A stretch of DNA of 14,656 nucleotides. Source: Streptomyces virginiae. Its GTDB lineage: Bacteria; Actinomycetota; Actinomycetes; Streptomycetales; Streptomycetaceae. The notes under the pieces are model-generated. The model saw only the letters and a list, made by a program, of their open reading frames with translations, was not told where the DNA came from and did no database searches. Positions 1 to 7,228 of the stretch are shown in pieces (positions within the stretch are counted from its first letter, which is position 1; each line of letters starts with the position of its first letter). The DNA lies in assembly GCF_000720455.1 (NCBI RefSeq), contig NZ_JOAK01000054.1, positions 1 to 14,656 of the forward strand, written 5' to 3'. Made by a program: the position numbers and the translations under genes.

Positions 1-30
1 CCCCGCCCCCGCCCCCTCCCACCGCCGTCC

Positions 31-80
31 GATCCAGCCCCGCCGGCGATTGAGGCGCGGGGTGCGGGGCGGAGCCCCGG
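31..80. repeat. Streptomyces intergenic repeat with two hairpins
   Basis: Two GC hairpins lie side by side just past the 3' end of the minus-strand regulator. The first pairs CCCCGCC (38-44) with GGCGCGGGG (54-62) around the loop GGCGATTGA, leaving a 2-nt bulge. The second pairs CGGGGC (65-70) with GCCCCG (74-79) around GGA. From memory, this combination is a very common intergenic element of Streptomyces genomes, usually found just after a stop codon. It probably serves as transcription terminator or 3' end for the gene ending at 108. Only this copy is visible in the window. Confidence 0.6.
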
Positions 81-107
81 TTCGGGGGCGGCAGGGGCGG
101 GGCGGCG

Positions 108-1478
108 TCAGGCGACTCGGGCGGCGAATTCGCGGACCGCCGCCTCCTCCCGGTACGGCTCCAGGCGGGTCCTGAAGTCCACCAGGTACTCCGCCCCCCG
201 GTTCGAGCGGAGTCCCTCCAGCAGTTCCGCCGCCTGCGTGGCCGTCTGGCAGGCCTGTTCCACCTCCCGCTGCTGCACCTGCGCCGCCGCCAGCAGCAGC
301 AGGCCGATGGCCCGGCGGCGGGCCTTGCCCGCCGGGAGGCCCCGCAGGGCCTCCTGCGCCTGGCGGGCCGCCGCGTCCCCCTGCCCCAGGTCCCGGTGGC
401 AGTGGGCCAGCTCGTCCGCGAGGTACGCCTCGTCGAAGTGGCGGATCCACACCGGGTCGTCGCCCGACTCCGGTTCCGCCCGCTCCAGCGCGCTCAGCGC
501 CCGCGCGGACAGCACGCCCGTCGCCCGGCCGTCGCCCAGCAGCGCGTGCCCGCGGGCCTCGGCGGCGTAGTACATGGCCTCGACCCGCGGGGTGACCTGC
601 CCGCGGGTCCCCTCCTGGGCGGCCCGCGCCAACTGCGCGATCTCCCGCGGGTTGCCGAGTTCGGCGGCGAGGTGGCTCATGGACGCCGCCAGTACGTAGC
701 CCCCGTAGGCCCGGTCGCCCGCCGCCTGGGCCAGCCGCAGCGCCTGGATGTAGTAGCGCTGCGCCAGGCCCGGCTGGCCCGTGTCGACCGCCATGTAGCC
801 CGCCAGTTCCGTCAGCCGGGCCACCGCCGCGAACAGGGCCCGCCCGACGGGTTCCCGGTAGGAGCCGCCGATCAGGCCGGACACCACCGAGTTGAGGTAG
901 TGCACGACCACCGGCCGTACGTGGCCGCTGCCGAAGCGGTGGTCGAGGTCCTTGAGGGCTTCGGTGGTCGCCCGTACCGCCTCGACGTCCGACATGCCGA
1001 CCCGCGAACCGCCGCTGCGCGCCACCTGGGTGTCGGCGCCGGTGATCAGCCAGTCGCGGCTCGGCTCGACGAGCGCCGACGCGGCCACGCTGGAGCCCAC
1101 GAGGAAGTCTCGGCGGCCGACGTCGCTGCGCCACAGCTCGCAGACCTGCTCGATCGCGCCGATCACGGTCGGGGAGAACTGCAGGCCGATGCCGGAGGCG
1201 AGGTTCTTGCCGTTGGCCATGCCGATCTCGTCGATGGTGACGGTCCGGCCGAGTTTGCGTCCGAGCGCCTCGGCGATGATCCCGGGTGCCCGGCCGCGCG
1301 GCTGCTGGCCGCGCAGCCAGCGCGCCACGGAGGTCTTGTCGTAGCGGAGATCGAGGCCGTGTTCGGCCCCGCACATGTTCACGCGCCGGGCGAGCCCGGC
1401 GTTGGAGCACCCGGCTTCCTGGATGAGCGCCTGCAGCCGTTCGTTCGGCTGGCGGGCGACGAGAGGCCTGGCTGCCAT
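108..1478 (-). CDS. HTH/TPR transcriptional regulator, NsdA-like architecture
   Basis: This is a cytoplasmic regulator of 456 residues. Residues 12-85 resemble the N-terminal DNA-binding part of actinobacterial HTH/TPR regulators (NERLQALIQEAGCSNAGLA, then KTSVARWLRGQQPRGRAP). Residues about 165-445 are alpha-helical, alanine-rich repeats of TPR type (for example GLAQRYYIQALRLAQAAGDR). The layout resembles NsdA, a negative regulator of Streptomyces differentiation, but I think this is a paralogue and give no symbol. An internal RRDFL followed by a short hydrophobic run (122-136) looks like a Tat motif but is far from the N-terminus. The ATG at 1478 has AGGGGG about 6 nt upstream. The gene is divergent from the prim-pol-like gene, and an inverted repeat lies 23 bp before its start. 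Confidence 0.8.
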   Translation of the reverse strand: MAARPLVARQPNERLQALIQEAGCSNAGLARRVNMCGAEHGLDLRYDKTSVARWLRGQQPRGRAPGIIAEALGRKLGRTVTIDEIGMANGKNLASGIGLQFSPTVIGAIEQVCELWRSDVGRRDFLVGSSVAASALVEPSRDWLITGADTQVARSGGSRVGMSDVEAVRATTEALKDLDHRFGSGHVRPVVVHYLNSVVSGLIGGSYREPVGRALFAAVARLTELAGYMAVDTGQPGLAQRYYIQALRLAQAAGDRAYGGYVLAASMSHLAAELGNPREIAQLARAAQEGTRGQVTPRVEAMYYAAEARGHALLGDGRATGVLSARALSALERAEPESGDDPVWIRHFDEAYLADELAHCHRDLGQGDAAARQAQEALRGLPAGKARRRAIGLLLLAAAQVQQREVEQACQTATQAAELLEGLRSNRGAEYLVDFRTRLEPYREEAAVREFAARVA

Positions 1479-1500
1479 GAAAACCCCCTGCTGACCGCGG

Positions 1501-1521
1501 GTGATCCGTTGGAATGATCAC
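1501..1521. promoter_or_regulatory. Inverted repeat, candidate operator
   Basis: GTGATC (1501-1506) and GATCAC (1516-1521) are perfect inverted copies separated by 9 bp. The centre lies about 33 bp upstream of the regulator start at 1478, in the 216-bp gap between two divergent genes. Position and symmetry suit an operator, perhaps for the regulator itself. Binding is inferred only. Confidence 0.4.
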
Positions 1522-1694
1522 TTCCCGCCTGATGTGCGGAGAATCTTCCGCTCTGCGTCGTGTCGCTACCCAGCAACAGCGCCCCGGCCTCCTACGCGCC
1601 CCCACGCATGCATCAGTGCGCCCCGTATGCAGGATCGATGCTCCGCCCGCGGGCTGGTTTACGCCCGTAACCCCGGGTGAGCCGGGCAGTTGTG

Positions 1695-2381
1695 ATGGGC
1701 GTGGAAGAGACCATGGGAGTCACGGAGACCGCACCCATCCCCAAGCAGCGCGGCGAGCAGCTGCTGGACCATGCCGTGCGGTACGCGGAAGAACGGCACT
1801 GGGATGTCTTCGCCGGCACCTGGTTGGAGCCCGGGGACGGCCGGGAGCTGTGCTCCTGCGGGGCCGCGGACTGCCCGGCGCCCGGCGCGCACCCGGCGGT
1901 GAAGGACTGGGCGGCGCACGCCACCGGCAGCGCGGTGCAGGTGCGCCGGGTCTGGGGGAAGAACCCGCAGGCGTCGATCCTGCTGCCGACGGGCCGGAGC
2001 TTCGACGCGCTGGACGTGCCGGACTCGGCCGGCTTCCTGGCGCTGGCCCGGCTGGAGCGGATGCAGCGCACCCTCGGGCCGGTCACGCTGACGCCCGACC
2101 ACCGGATGCTGTTCTTCGTGCTGCCGGGCGCCGGCGTCAAGGTCGCGGACCTCGTGCGCAAGCTGGGCTGGACGCCGTCCGCGATCGACCTGACCGCCCG
2201 CGGCGAGGGCGAGTACGTGGCCGCGCCGCCCACCCGCTTCGGCGGACGGGGCGCGGTGCAGTGGGCGCGCCGGCCCACCCCCGCGAACCGGTGGCTCCCG
2301 GACACGGAGGAGCTGATCGACGCGCTGGCGTACGCGTGCGGCAGCGAGGCGGCGGCGGAACGCAAGAGGCGCCAGGGGTGA
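1695..2381 (+). CDS. Bifunctional DNA primase/polymerase-like (prim-pol) protein, probably non-catalytic
   Basis: This protein of 228 residues resembles the N-terminal prim-pol domain proteins that are numerous in Streptomyces. Residues 53-67 carry a Cys/His cluster, CSCGAADCPAPGAHP, that recurs in this group and could bind metal. Residues 85-108 match the prim-pol strand region (VWGKNPQASILLPTG). Where active archaeo-eukaryotic primases have an acidic DxD, this protein reads FDALDVP (103-109), so the acidic pair is not in the usual spacing. PTRFGGRGAVQW and PTPANRWLPD near the C-terminus are also family-like. There is no helicase domain. I doubt polymerase activity, and the role is unknown. 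Possible starts are GTG 1677, ATG 1695 and ATG 1713; the last has GGAAGAG just upstream. I chose 1695 from remembered family N-termini. Confidence 0.75.
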   Translation: MGVEETMGVTETAPIPKQRGEQLLDHAVRYAEERHWDVFAGTWLEPGDGRELCSCGAADCPAPGAHPAVKDWAAHATGSAVQVRRVWGKNPQASILLPTGRSFDALDVPDSAGFLALARLERMQRTLGPVTLTPDHRMLFFVLPGAGVKVADLVRKLGWTPSAIDLTARGEGEYVAAPPTRFGGRGAVQWARRPTPANRWLPDTEELIDALAYACGSEAAAERKRRQG

Positions 2382-2416
2382 ACCGCGCTCCCCTGCGATG
2401 ACGATGCGTCCGGAAA

Positions 2417-2440
2417 CTCATGACATAAGTAACTGATGAG
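2417..2440. promoter_or_regulatory. AT-rich imperfect palindrome upstream of the ABC operon
   Basis: CTCAT (2417-2421) and ATGAG (2436-2440) bracket an AT-rich core, giving a 24-bp imperfect palindrome that is unusually AT-rich for this window. A possible -10 element, TATCGT, lies at 2458-2463, 28 bp before the ATP-binding gene. No good -35 is visible 17 bp above it; GATGAG occupies that place. The palindrome would sit at the -35 region, as an activator or repressor site might. Confidence 0.35.
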
Positions 2441-2490
2441 ACCTCTCCCCCTCCTCCTATCGTGAAGAAGGAACGACCAAGGGGGACGCG

Positions 2491-3348
2491 ATGAGAGGCA
2501 GGCGCATGCCGGACCAGGGCGATGCGACGGGTGGGACGTACGGGACGGACGGTGCGCGAACCGCGCCGTCCGCCGTGCGTGTGGAAGGTCTGTGGAAGCG
2601 GTTCGGCGAGCAGGTGGCCGTCGCCGGCATCGACCTGGAGCTGCCCGCCGGCAAGTTCATCGGCCTGGTGGGGCCGAACGGCGCGGGCAAGACGACAACG
2701 CTGTCGATGGTGACCGGACTGCTGCGCCCCGACATGGGGCGGGTCGTCGTCGCCGGGCACGACGTGTGGGCCGACCCGACCGAGGTGAAGGCGCGGATCG
2801 GCGTACTGCCCGAGGGACTGCGGCTCTTCGAGCGGCTGTCGGGGCGCGAACTGCTCGGCTACATGGGCCGTCTGCGCGGTCTGCCGGGTGAGGAGACCGA
2901 CAAGCGGGCGACGCAGCTGCTGGACGTCCTCGACCTCGCCGGTTCGCAGCACAAGCTGATCGTCGACTACTCGACCGGCATGCGGAAGAAGATCGGCCTG
3001 GCGGCGGCGCTGCTGCACAACCCCGAAGTGCTGTTCCTGGACGAGCCGTTCGAGGGCGTCGACCCGGTGTCGGCGCAGACCATCCGCGGGGTGCTGGAAC
3101 GTTACACCGCGTCCGGTGCCACGGTCGTCTTCTCCTCCCACGTGATGGAGCTCGTCGAGTCGCTGTGCGACTGGGTGGCCGTGATGGCCGCCGGCCGGAT
3201 CCGCGCCGCGGGCCCGCTGGCCGACGTACGGGGCTCCGCGCCCTCCCTGCAGGCCGCCTTCCTCGAACTGGTCGGCGCGCACGGGCGGGACGCGTCCGGG
3301 GACTCGCTGGACTGGCTCGGCGGCAACTCCGGGACGGTCACGCGATGA
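2491..3348 (+). CDS. ABC transporter ATP-binding protein
   Basis: This is the ATPase subunit of an ABC-2-type exporter, 285 residues. Visible motifs are Walker A GPNGAGKTT (61-69), signature YSTGMRKKIGL (160-170), Walker B VLFLDEPFEGVDP (180-192) and the H-loop histidine in SSHVME (215-220). The usual Q-loop glutamine is replaced by PEG in IGVLPEGLRLFERLSG (103-118), as in several single-domain exporter ATPases. ATG 2491 has AAGGGGGA 4-5 nt upstream; ATG 2506 is an alternative. The stop overlaps the start of the permease gene by four bases (ATGA), so the two are almost certainly co-translated. The substrate cannot be read from the sequence; drug, lipid or peptide export are all possible. Confidence 0.92.
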   Translation: MRGRRMPDQGDATGGTYGTDGARTAPSAVRVEGLWKRFGEQVAVAGIDLELPAGKFIGLVGPNGAGKTTTLSMVTGLLRPDMGRVVVAGHDVWADPTEVKARIGVLPEGLRLFERLSGRELLGYMGRLRGLPGEETDKRATQLLDVLDLAGSQHKLIVDYSTGMRKKIGLAAALLHNPEVLFLDEPFEGVDPVSAQTIRGVLERYTASGATVVFSSHVMELVESLCDWVAVMAAGRIRAAGPLADVRGSAPSLQAAFLELVGAHGRDASGDSLDWLGGNSGTVTR

Positions 3349-5051
3349 GCGCGCCCGCCGCCTCCGCCGGGGCCTCCGGTACTTCGGGTGCGCCTTCGGG
3401 TGCGCCCTCGGGGGTGTCCGGCGCGGCCGGGACCGCCGCCCGGCCGGCCGCCTCCGTGGCGCTGCTCGCACTGACTCCGATCTTCGTCCGCATCAAGCTG
3501 GCGCTGCTGCGCAACGGCCTGAAGGGCTCCTCGAAGCGCAAGGCCGCCTACTTCTCGTCGCTGGCCTTCGCGCTGGTGGTCGGCTTCTTCATGACGCTCG
3601 GCCTGGGCCTGCTGCGCGGCAACGCGCACGCGGGCACCGTGGTGGTCCTGCTGGCCGGGATCCTGGCGCTCGGCTGGGCCTTCATGCCGCTGTTCTTCCC
3701 CACCGGGGACGAGACGCTGGACCCGAGCCGGCTGGTGATGCTGCCGCTGCGGCCGCGTCCCCTCGTGGCGGCCCTGCTCGCGTCCTCGCTCGTCGGCATC
3801 GGACCGCTGTTCACGCTGTGCCTGGCGGTCGGCTCGGTGATAGCCGTCGCGCGCGGCGCCGCCGGCGCGGTGGCCGCGGTGGTGGCCCTACCGCTGCTGC
3901 TGCTCGGCTGCGTGATCATCGCGCGGGCCGTGGCGACGGCCAACGTGCGGCTGCTGACCAGCCGCAAGGGGCGCGACCTGGCGGTCCTCAGCGGCCTGGT
4001 CATCGCGGTGGGCGCGCAGCTCGCCAACTTCGCCAGCCAGAGCCTCTTCCAGGCGGGCGGCCTGTCGGCGCTGGAGCCCGTCGAGGCGGTGGTGCGGTGG
4101 CTGCCGCCGGCGACCGCCGTCGGCATGGTGGACTCCGTGAGCGAGGGCTCGTACGGCCTGGCGGCGGCCCAACTGGTGCTGACCCTGGCCGCGCTGGCCG
4201 GCCTGCTGTGGTCCTGGGAGCGCAGCCTGACCCGGCTGATGGTCACCCCGGACGGCTCGACGATCTCGGCCTCCGGGCCCGTCAAGGACCGCGGTGGCGC
4301 CGGCGGCTTCTGGTCGTTGCTGCCCGCCGGCCGGACGGGCGCCTCCATGCAGCGCGCCCTGCGCTACGTGGTGCGGGACCCGAAGACGAAGTCGGCCTGG
4401 GTGACGGCGCTGGCGATCGGGATGATCGTGCCCGTCTTCAACGCGCTGCAGGGAACGGGGTCGGTGTACCTCGGCAGCTTCGGCGCGGGCATGCTCGGCG
4501 TGCAGATGTACAACCAGTTCGGGCAGGACACCTCGGCGTTCTGGATGGTCGCGCAGACCATCTCCGGCACCCGCGACGCGTACGTGGAGCTGCGTGCCCG
4601 TGCTTTCGCGCTGGCCCTGGTCACCCTCCCGTACACGGTCCTCGTCACGGTGGTCACCGCCGCGCTGCTGGACGACTGGCAGGGCTTCCCCGCGGCCGTG
4701 GGCGTGGCCCTCGCCCTGCTGGGCTCGATGCTGTGCACGGGGGCCGTGGCCTCGGCCCGCTTCCCCTACTCCATCCCGACGGAGGGCGCGTTCAAGAACG
4801 TCGCCCCGGGGCAGGCGGGGCTCGCGTGGGGCGGGATCCTCGGCGGGATGCTGGCGTCGGCGCTGGTGTGCGGGCCGGTGATCGCCCTGGCGGTGTGGCT
4901 GAACATGGCCGAACACCGGGACGTGTCCTGGATCGTGCTCCCGGTCGGCGTGGCCTGGGGCTGGCTGGCGGCGTGGGCGGGCCTGCGGCTCGCGGCGCCG
5001 ACGGTGGCGCGCAAGCTGCCGGAGATCCTGTCGGCGGTGAGCAAGGGCTGA
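3345..5051 (+). CDS. ABC transporter permease, multi-spanning membrane protein
   Basis: This is the membrane partner of the preceding ATPase, 568 residues, with roughly 10-12 hydrophobic segments (for example about 70-90, 97-118, 140-168 and 172-195, with further pairs to the C-terminus). Residues 1-38 are a low-complexity Ala/Ser/Gly/Pro tail ahead of the first conserved stretch (ALTPIFVRIKLALLRNGLKG). The loop GDETLDPSRLVMLPLRPRPL (121-140) is typical of large actinobacterial exporter permeases. The start at 3345 is set by the ATGA overlap with the upstream stop, and longer upstream extensions in this frame run inside the ATPase gene. A strong hairpin 20 bp past the stop closes the operon. 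The substrate is unknown. Confidence 0.88.
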   Translation: MSAPAASAGASGTSGAPSGAPSGVSGAAGTAARPAASVALLALTPIFVRIKLALLRNGLKGSSKRKAAYFSSLAFALVVGFFMTLGLGLLRGNAHAGTVVVLLAGILALGWAFMPLFFPTGDETLDPSRLVMLPLRPRPLVAALLASSLVGIGPLFTLCLAVGSVIAVARGAAGAVAAVVALPLLLLGCVIIARAVATANVRLLTSRKGRDLAVLSGLVIAVGAQLANFASQSLFQAGGLSALEPVEAVVRWLPPATAVGMVDSVSEGSYGLAAAQLVLTLAALAGLLWSWERSLTRLMVTPDGSTISASGPVKDRGGAGGFWSLLPAGRTGASMQRALRYVVRDPKTKSAWVTALAIGMIVPVFNALQGTGSVYLGSFGAGMLGVQMYNQFGQDTSAFWMVAQTISGTRDAYVELRARAFALALVTLPYTVLVTVVTAALLDDWQGFPAAVGVALALLGSMLCTGAVASARFPYSIPTEGAFKNVAPGQAGLAWGGILGGMLASALVCGPVIALAVWLNMAEHRDVSWIVLPVGVAWGWLAAWAGLRLAAPTVARKLPEILSAVSKG

Positions 5052-5070
5052 CGTCGCCGGCCGCACCGGA

Positions 5071-5117
5071 AACGGGCCGGTCTCCGCTCCCCTCGTGGGG
5101 GCGGAGACCGGCCCGTT
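5071..5117. terminator. Strong bidirectional hairpin terminator
   Basis: Positions 5071-5087 and 5101-5117 are perfect 17-bp inverted copies. CCCC (5089-5092) and GGGG (5097-5100) extend the stem to 21 bp, with a TCGT loop and one bulged T (5088). There is no T-run on either side, as is common in Streptomyces. It lies between the convergent permease and small membrane protein genes and can serve both. Confidence 0.85.
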
Positions 5118-5158
5118 CGCGTGGGGTGGTCGCGCGGCGCCAGGCGGATCGGCCGGTG

Positions 5159-5677
5159 TCAGCGGGCGGCGAGCAGGATGAGGGCGGCGGCGGAGCCGGC
5201 GAAGACGATGCCGTGGCGGAGGTTCTGCAGGTACGGCATCACCCAGCGGGGGAAGCCCCGCTCGGCGGCACGGAGCATGGACTTGACGTCGACGCGCCGG
5301 AGTTCGGCGTCGTCGGACTGGGCGAAGGCGGCGGTGACGGACGGCACGGCGGTGAGGTTGGAGTAGAGGATCACGCAGTTCACGAGGACGACCAGCGGCT
5401 GGATGATCCAGGTGAGCGTGTCCGCGGCGGAGTTGCCGGCGAGCGCGAGGACGGCGGGCACGACCAGGGCGGTGGCGATCGCGACGGGCGCCCAGGTCTC
5501 GTGGCCGCCCGCGTCGAGGCGCATCCCGTTCTCGGCCATGACCGTGGTGCGCACCCCCTGACGCCCGAGCTCGGCCTCGACGGCGGCCTGTGCGCGGCTG
5601 CCGTAGCGGCTGCGGACGAGCGGAATGCTCAGGAAGGCGAGGGCGATCAGGAGCTGCGGGGCGGCGACGGCGTTCAT
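5159..5677 (-). CDS. Small four-helix membrane protein of unknown function
   Basis: This protein has 172 residues and probable membrane segments near 5-21, 62-80, 87-105 and 152-170. Between the first two is a charged loop (residues 22-60), and between the last two a longer basic stretch, DDAELRRVDVKSMLRAAERG. I do not recognise the family. ATG 5677 has GAGGAA about 6 nt upstream (GAGGAACCCCG then ATG), which fixes the start. The frame stays open to 6025, but that extension has no ribosome site and a composition unlike protein. The gene converges on the ABC operon and shares a 121-bp upstream region, containing four phased direct repeats, with the frameshifted gene at 5799. Confidence 0.75.
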   Translation of the reverse strand: MNAVAAPQLLIALAFLSIPLVRSRYGSRAQAAVEAELGRQGVRTTVMAENGMRLDAGGHETWAPVAIATALVVPAVLALAGNSAADTLTWIIQPLVVLVNCVILYSNLTAVPSVTAAFAQSDDAELRRVDVKSMLRAAERGFPRWVMPYLQNLRHGIVFAGSAAALILLAAR

Positions 5678-5732
5678 CGGGGTTCCTCGTTTCTCAGGTG
5701 TTTGCCTGGCGACGTGGAAACCATGGCCGTCC

Positions 5733-5777
5733 CCCCTGACACCCCCCGAACACTCCGCTGACATCCCGCTGACAGGC
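5733..5777. promoter_or_regulatory. Phased 11-bp direct repeats, candidate response-regulator site
   Basis: CTGACA occurs at 5736, 5758 and 5769, and a degenerate CGAACA sits at 5747. The four are exactly 11 bp apart. The last two copies extend to CCGCTGACA. On the minus strand the units read TGTCAGCGGGA, TGTCAGCGGAG, TGTTCGGGGGG and TGTCAGGGGGG. One-turn direct repeats are the binding pattern of OmpR/PhoB-family response regulators, including Streptomyces PhoP. The unit match to the PhoP consensus as I remember it is only partial. Confidence 0.45.
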
Positions 5778-5785
5778 TCCCTCTG

Positions 5786-5791
5786 TAGGGT
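5786..5791 (+). promoter_or_regulatory. -10 element of a probable leaderless promoter
   Basis: TAGGGT at 5786-5791 matches the actinobacterial TANNNT -10 and ends 7 bp before the GTG at 5799. That is the spacing expected when transcription starts on the start codon itself. No convincing -35 is present at 17-18 bp. There is no Shine-Dalgarno before the GTG, which fits a leaderless message. Confidence 0.45.
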
Positions 5792-5798
5792 CGCCGGA

Positions 5799-6136
5799 GT
5801 GCCGATCACCGAACTCACCGCGCAGGCATGGTCGGAACGACCCGCTGTTCCCCTTCCTCGAAGCGCCCTCGACGCCGGCGGACGTGGAACGGTTCCGACG
5901 GCGCGTGACCGCGGTGCCGCAGGGCTCCGTTCCCTCGCTACTGGTCCTGCTCGGCCTTCCCGGCCTGGACGCGGCGAGGGCTTCGTGGTTCGAGCAGGAT
6001 CGACCTGAGAGGGAACGCCGGGCACGCGTGGTCATGTCACGCTTCCCGGAGGCCACCCGCTTCTACTCCAATGCGGGGTGGAAGGGTGAGCATCCGGACT
6101 TCTGCGCGTACACCGCGGTTCCGGAAAGGGCCGGGG
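5799..6136 (+). pseudogene. Frameshifted small gene of unknown function
   Basis: Two overlapping + frames together read like one protein. The first starts at GTG 5799 (VPITELTAQAW). After about 5829-5836 the coding character moves to the next frame, which continues GRNDPLFPFLEAPSTPADVE, then SLLVLLGLPGLDAARASWFE, then EATRFYSNAGWKGEHPDFCA. That second frame has high GC at third positions and ordinary protein composition, but no good start of its own. It has no stop at the expected end and stays open to 6444, inside the convergent hydrolase gene. One inserted base (or two lost) near 5832 plus loss of the stop would explain this. A sequencing error or programmed shift is also possible. I do not recognise the family. 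The end at 6136 is a judgement. Confidence 0.4.
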
Positions 6137-7012
6137 TCAGGGGGCGGGGGCCGGGATGTCGTCCAGGAAGGGTTCCAGGACGGCGCGCCAGGCTGCCGGC
6201 TGGTCGTAGTGGAGGTAGTGGCCGGCGTCGGGGATCTCCGCGTAGCGGCCGGCCGGGAGGACGCGGACCATCTCCTGGGCCTCGGCGCGGCCCAGTTCGC
6301 CGTCCAGGCCGCGGACCACCAGGGTCGGGCAGCGGACCTGGGCCAGCTCCTCCCAGTGGGCGTCGTGGACCCAGGTCTCGCGGGCCGTCAGCATCTGGCG
6401 GCGGGAGAAGAGCGGGCGCCAGCCGTCCGCGGACTCGTGCATGACCTCGGCGAAGAAGGCGCCGCGGCCGGGGTCGGGGCGCTCCACGCGGGGGTCGTCC
6501 TCGCCGAACCAGCGGCGGGCCGCGTCCTGGGTGGGGAAGGGGAGGGGCCAGAGGTGGAACCAGTCCTCCCATTCGCGCTGGGAGGCCGCGCCGAGGGCCG
6601 AGGCGCGCATGTCGCAGATGACGAGGGCCTCGACCAGGTCCGGGCGGCGGGCGGCGAGCTGCCAGGCGGTGAGGGCGCCCATGGAGTGGCCGATCAGGGT
6701 GACGGGGGCGAGGCCGAGCTGTTCGACGGCGGCTTCCGCGTCGGCCACGAAGGCCTCGCGGCCCAGGGTGGTGTGCGGGGCGGCACCGGCGGGCGGGCGG
6801 TCGCTGTGGCCGTGGCCGCGCTGGTCCAGGGCGACGACGCGGCGGCGTTCGCCGAGCCAGTGGGCGGTGCCGGCCCAGTGGGAGGCGCGGCCCATCAGGC
6901 CGTGCAGTAACAGCACGCCGGGGCGGGGGTCGGCTTCGGGGACCGGTTCTCGGAACTGCCAGGCGGCCAGCCGGACACCTTCGGCCCCTGTCACATCGAT
7001 GCGCTGTACCAC
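6137..7012 (-). CDS. Alpha/beta hydrolase
   Basis: This is a cytoplasmic serine hydrolase of 291 residues with the complete fold signature. LLLHGLMGRASHW (34-46) forms the oxyanion-hole region, DQRGHGHSDRP (63-73) is the usual loop, GHSMG (108-112) is the nucleophile elbow with Ser110, Asp238 in RGLDGE is the likely acid, and His265 in DAGHYLHYDQP is the base. A cap region covers about 135-215. Substrate and pathway are unknown; esterase or peroxidase-like roles are both possible. GTG 7012 is chosen because AAGGGGG lies about 10 nt upstream and a promoter-like TAGTCT lies just beyond it. The open frame extends to 7267, but that stretch crosses the promoter and a hairpin. The 3' end faces the frameshifted gene. 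A LexA-like box overlaps the promoter. Confidence 0.88.
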   Translation of the reverse strand: MVQRIDVTGAEGVRLAAWQFREPVPEADPRPGVLLLHGLMGRASHWAGTAHWLGERRRVVALDQRGHGHSDRPPAGAAPHTTLGREAFVADAEAAVEQLGLAPVTLIGHSMGALTAWQLAARRPDLVEALVICDMRASALGAASQREWEDWFHLWPLPFPTQDAARRWFGEDDPRVERPDPGRGAFFAEVMHESADGWRPLFSRRQMLTARETWVHDAHWEELAQVRCPTLVVRGLDGELGRAEAQEMVRVLPAGRYAEIPDAGHYLHYDQPAAWRAVLEPFLDDIPAPAP

Positions 7013-7040
7013 CGCAGATGCACCCCCTTCGCTCCCCGCC

Positions 7041-7062
7041 AGACTATCGAACCCCCATTCGA
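7041..7062 (-). promoter_or_regulatory. Hydrolase promoter -10 with LexA-like box
   Basis: On the minus strand TAGTCT (7046-7041) is a good -10; transcription would start near 7034, about 22 nt before the GTG start. Directly upstream, 7047-7062 reads on the + strand TCGAAC-CCCC-ATTCGA, matching 11 of 12 positions of the actinobacterial SOS box TCGAAC-N4-GTTCGA. A second, overlapping inverted repeat pairs GAACCCC (7049-7055) with GGGGTTC (7067-7073). The -35 region is not convincing. Confidence 0.45.
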
Positions 7063-7228
7063 AAACGGGGTTCTCGCCCACAACACCGCTCTTTCGAGTG
7101 ACCTTGCTCAAGGATTGGCCGCCGCTGCCGATGGAGATCCTTTCAACAGGGAGGCGGGCCGCTCGGGGAAGACGGTCCGTGGGGACGACCTTGAGAGCTC
7201 GGGGCTCCAGGTCACACAGGGGAGGACC

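Noticed and set aside
1071..1115. Tat signal-like RRDFL in the HTH/TPR regulator
   Set aside because: It is at residues 122-136, behind the DNA-binding domain. A twin-arginine signal must be N-terminal.
396..1517. 373-codon + strand open frame opposite the HTH/TPR regulator
   Set aside because: Its composition is low-complexity Arg/Gly/Ala/Val; the minus strand carries recognisable domains and a good start.
3818..5761. 647-codon + strand open frame
   Set aside because: It lies in another frame of the permease gene and continues through the terminator and across the convergent gene. Arg/Gly/Ala composition is typical of a shadow.
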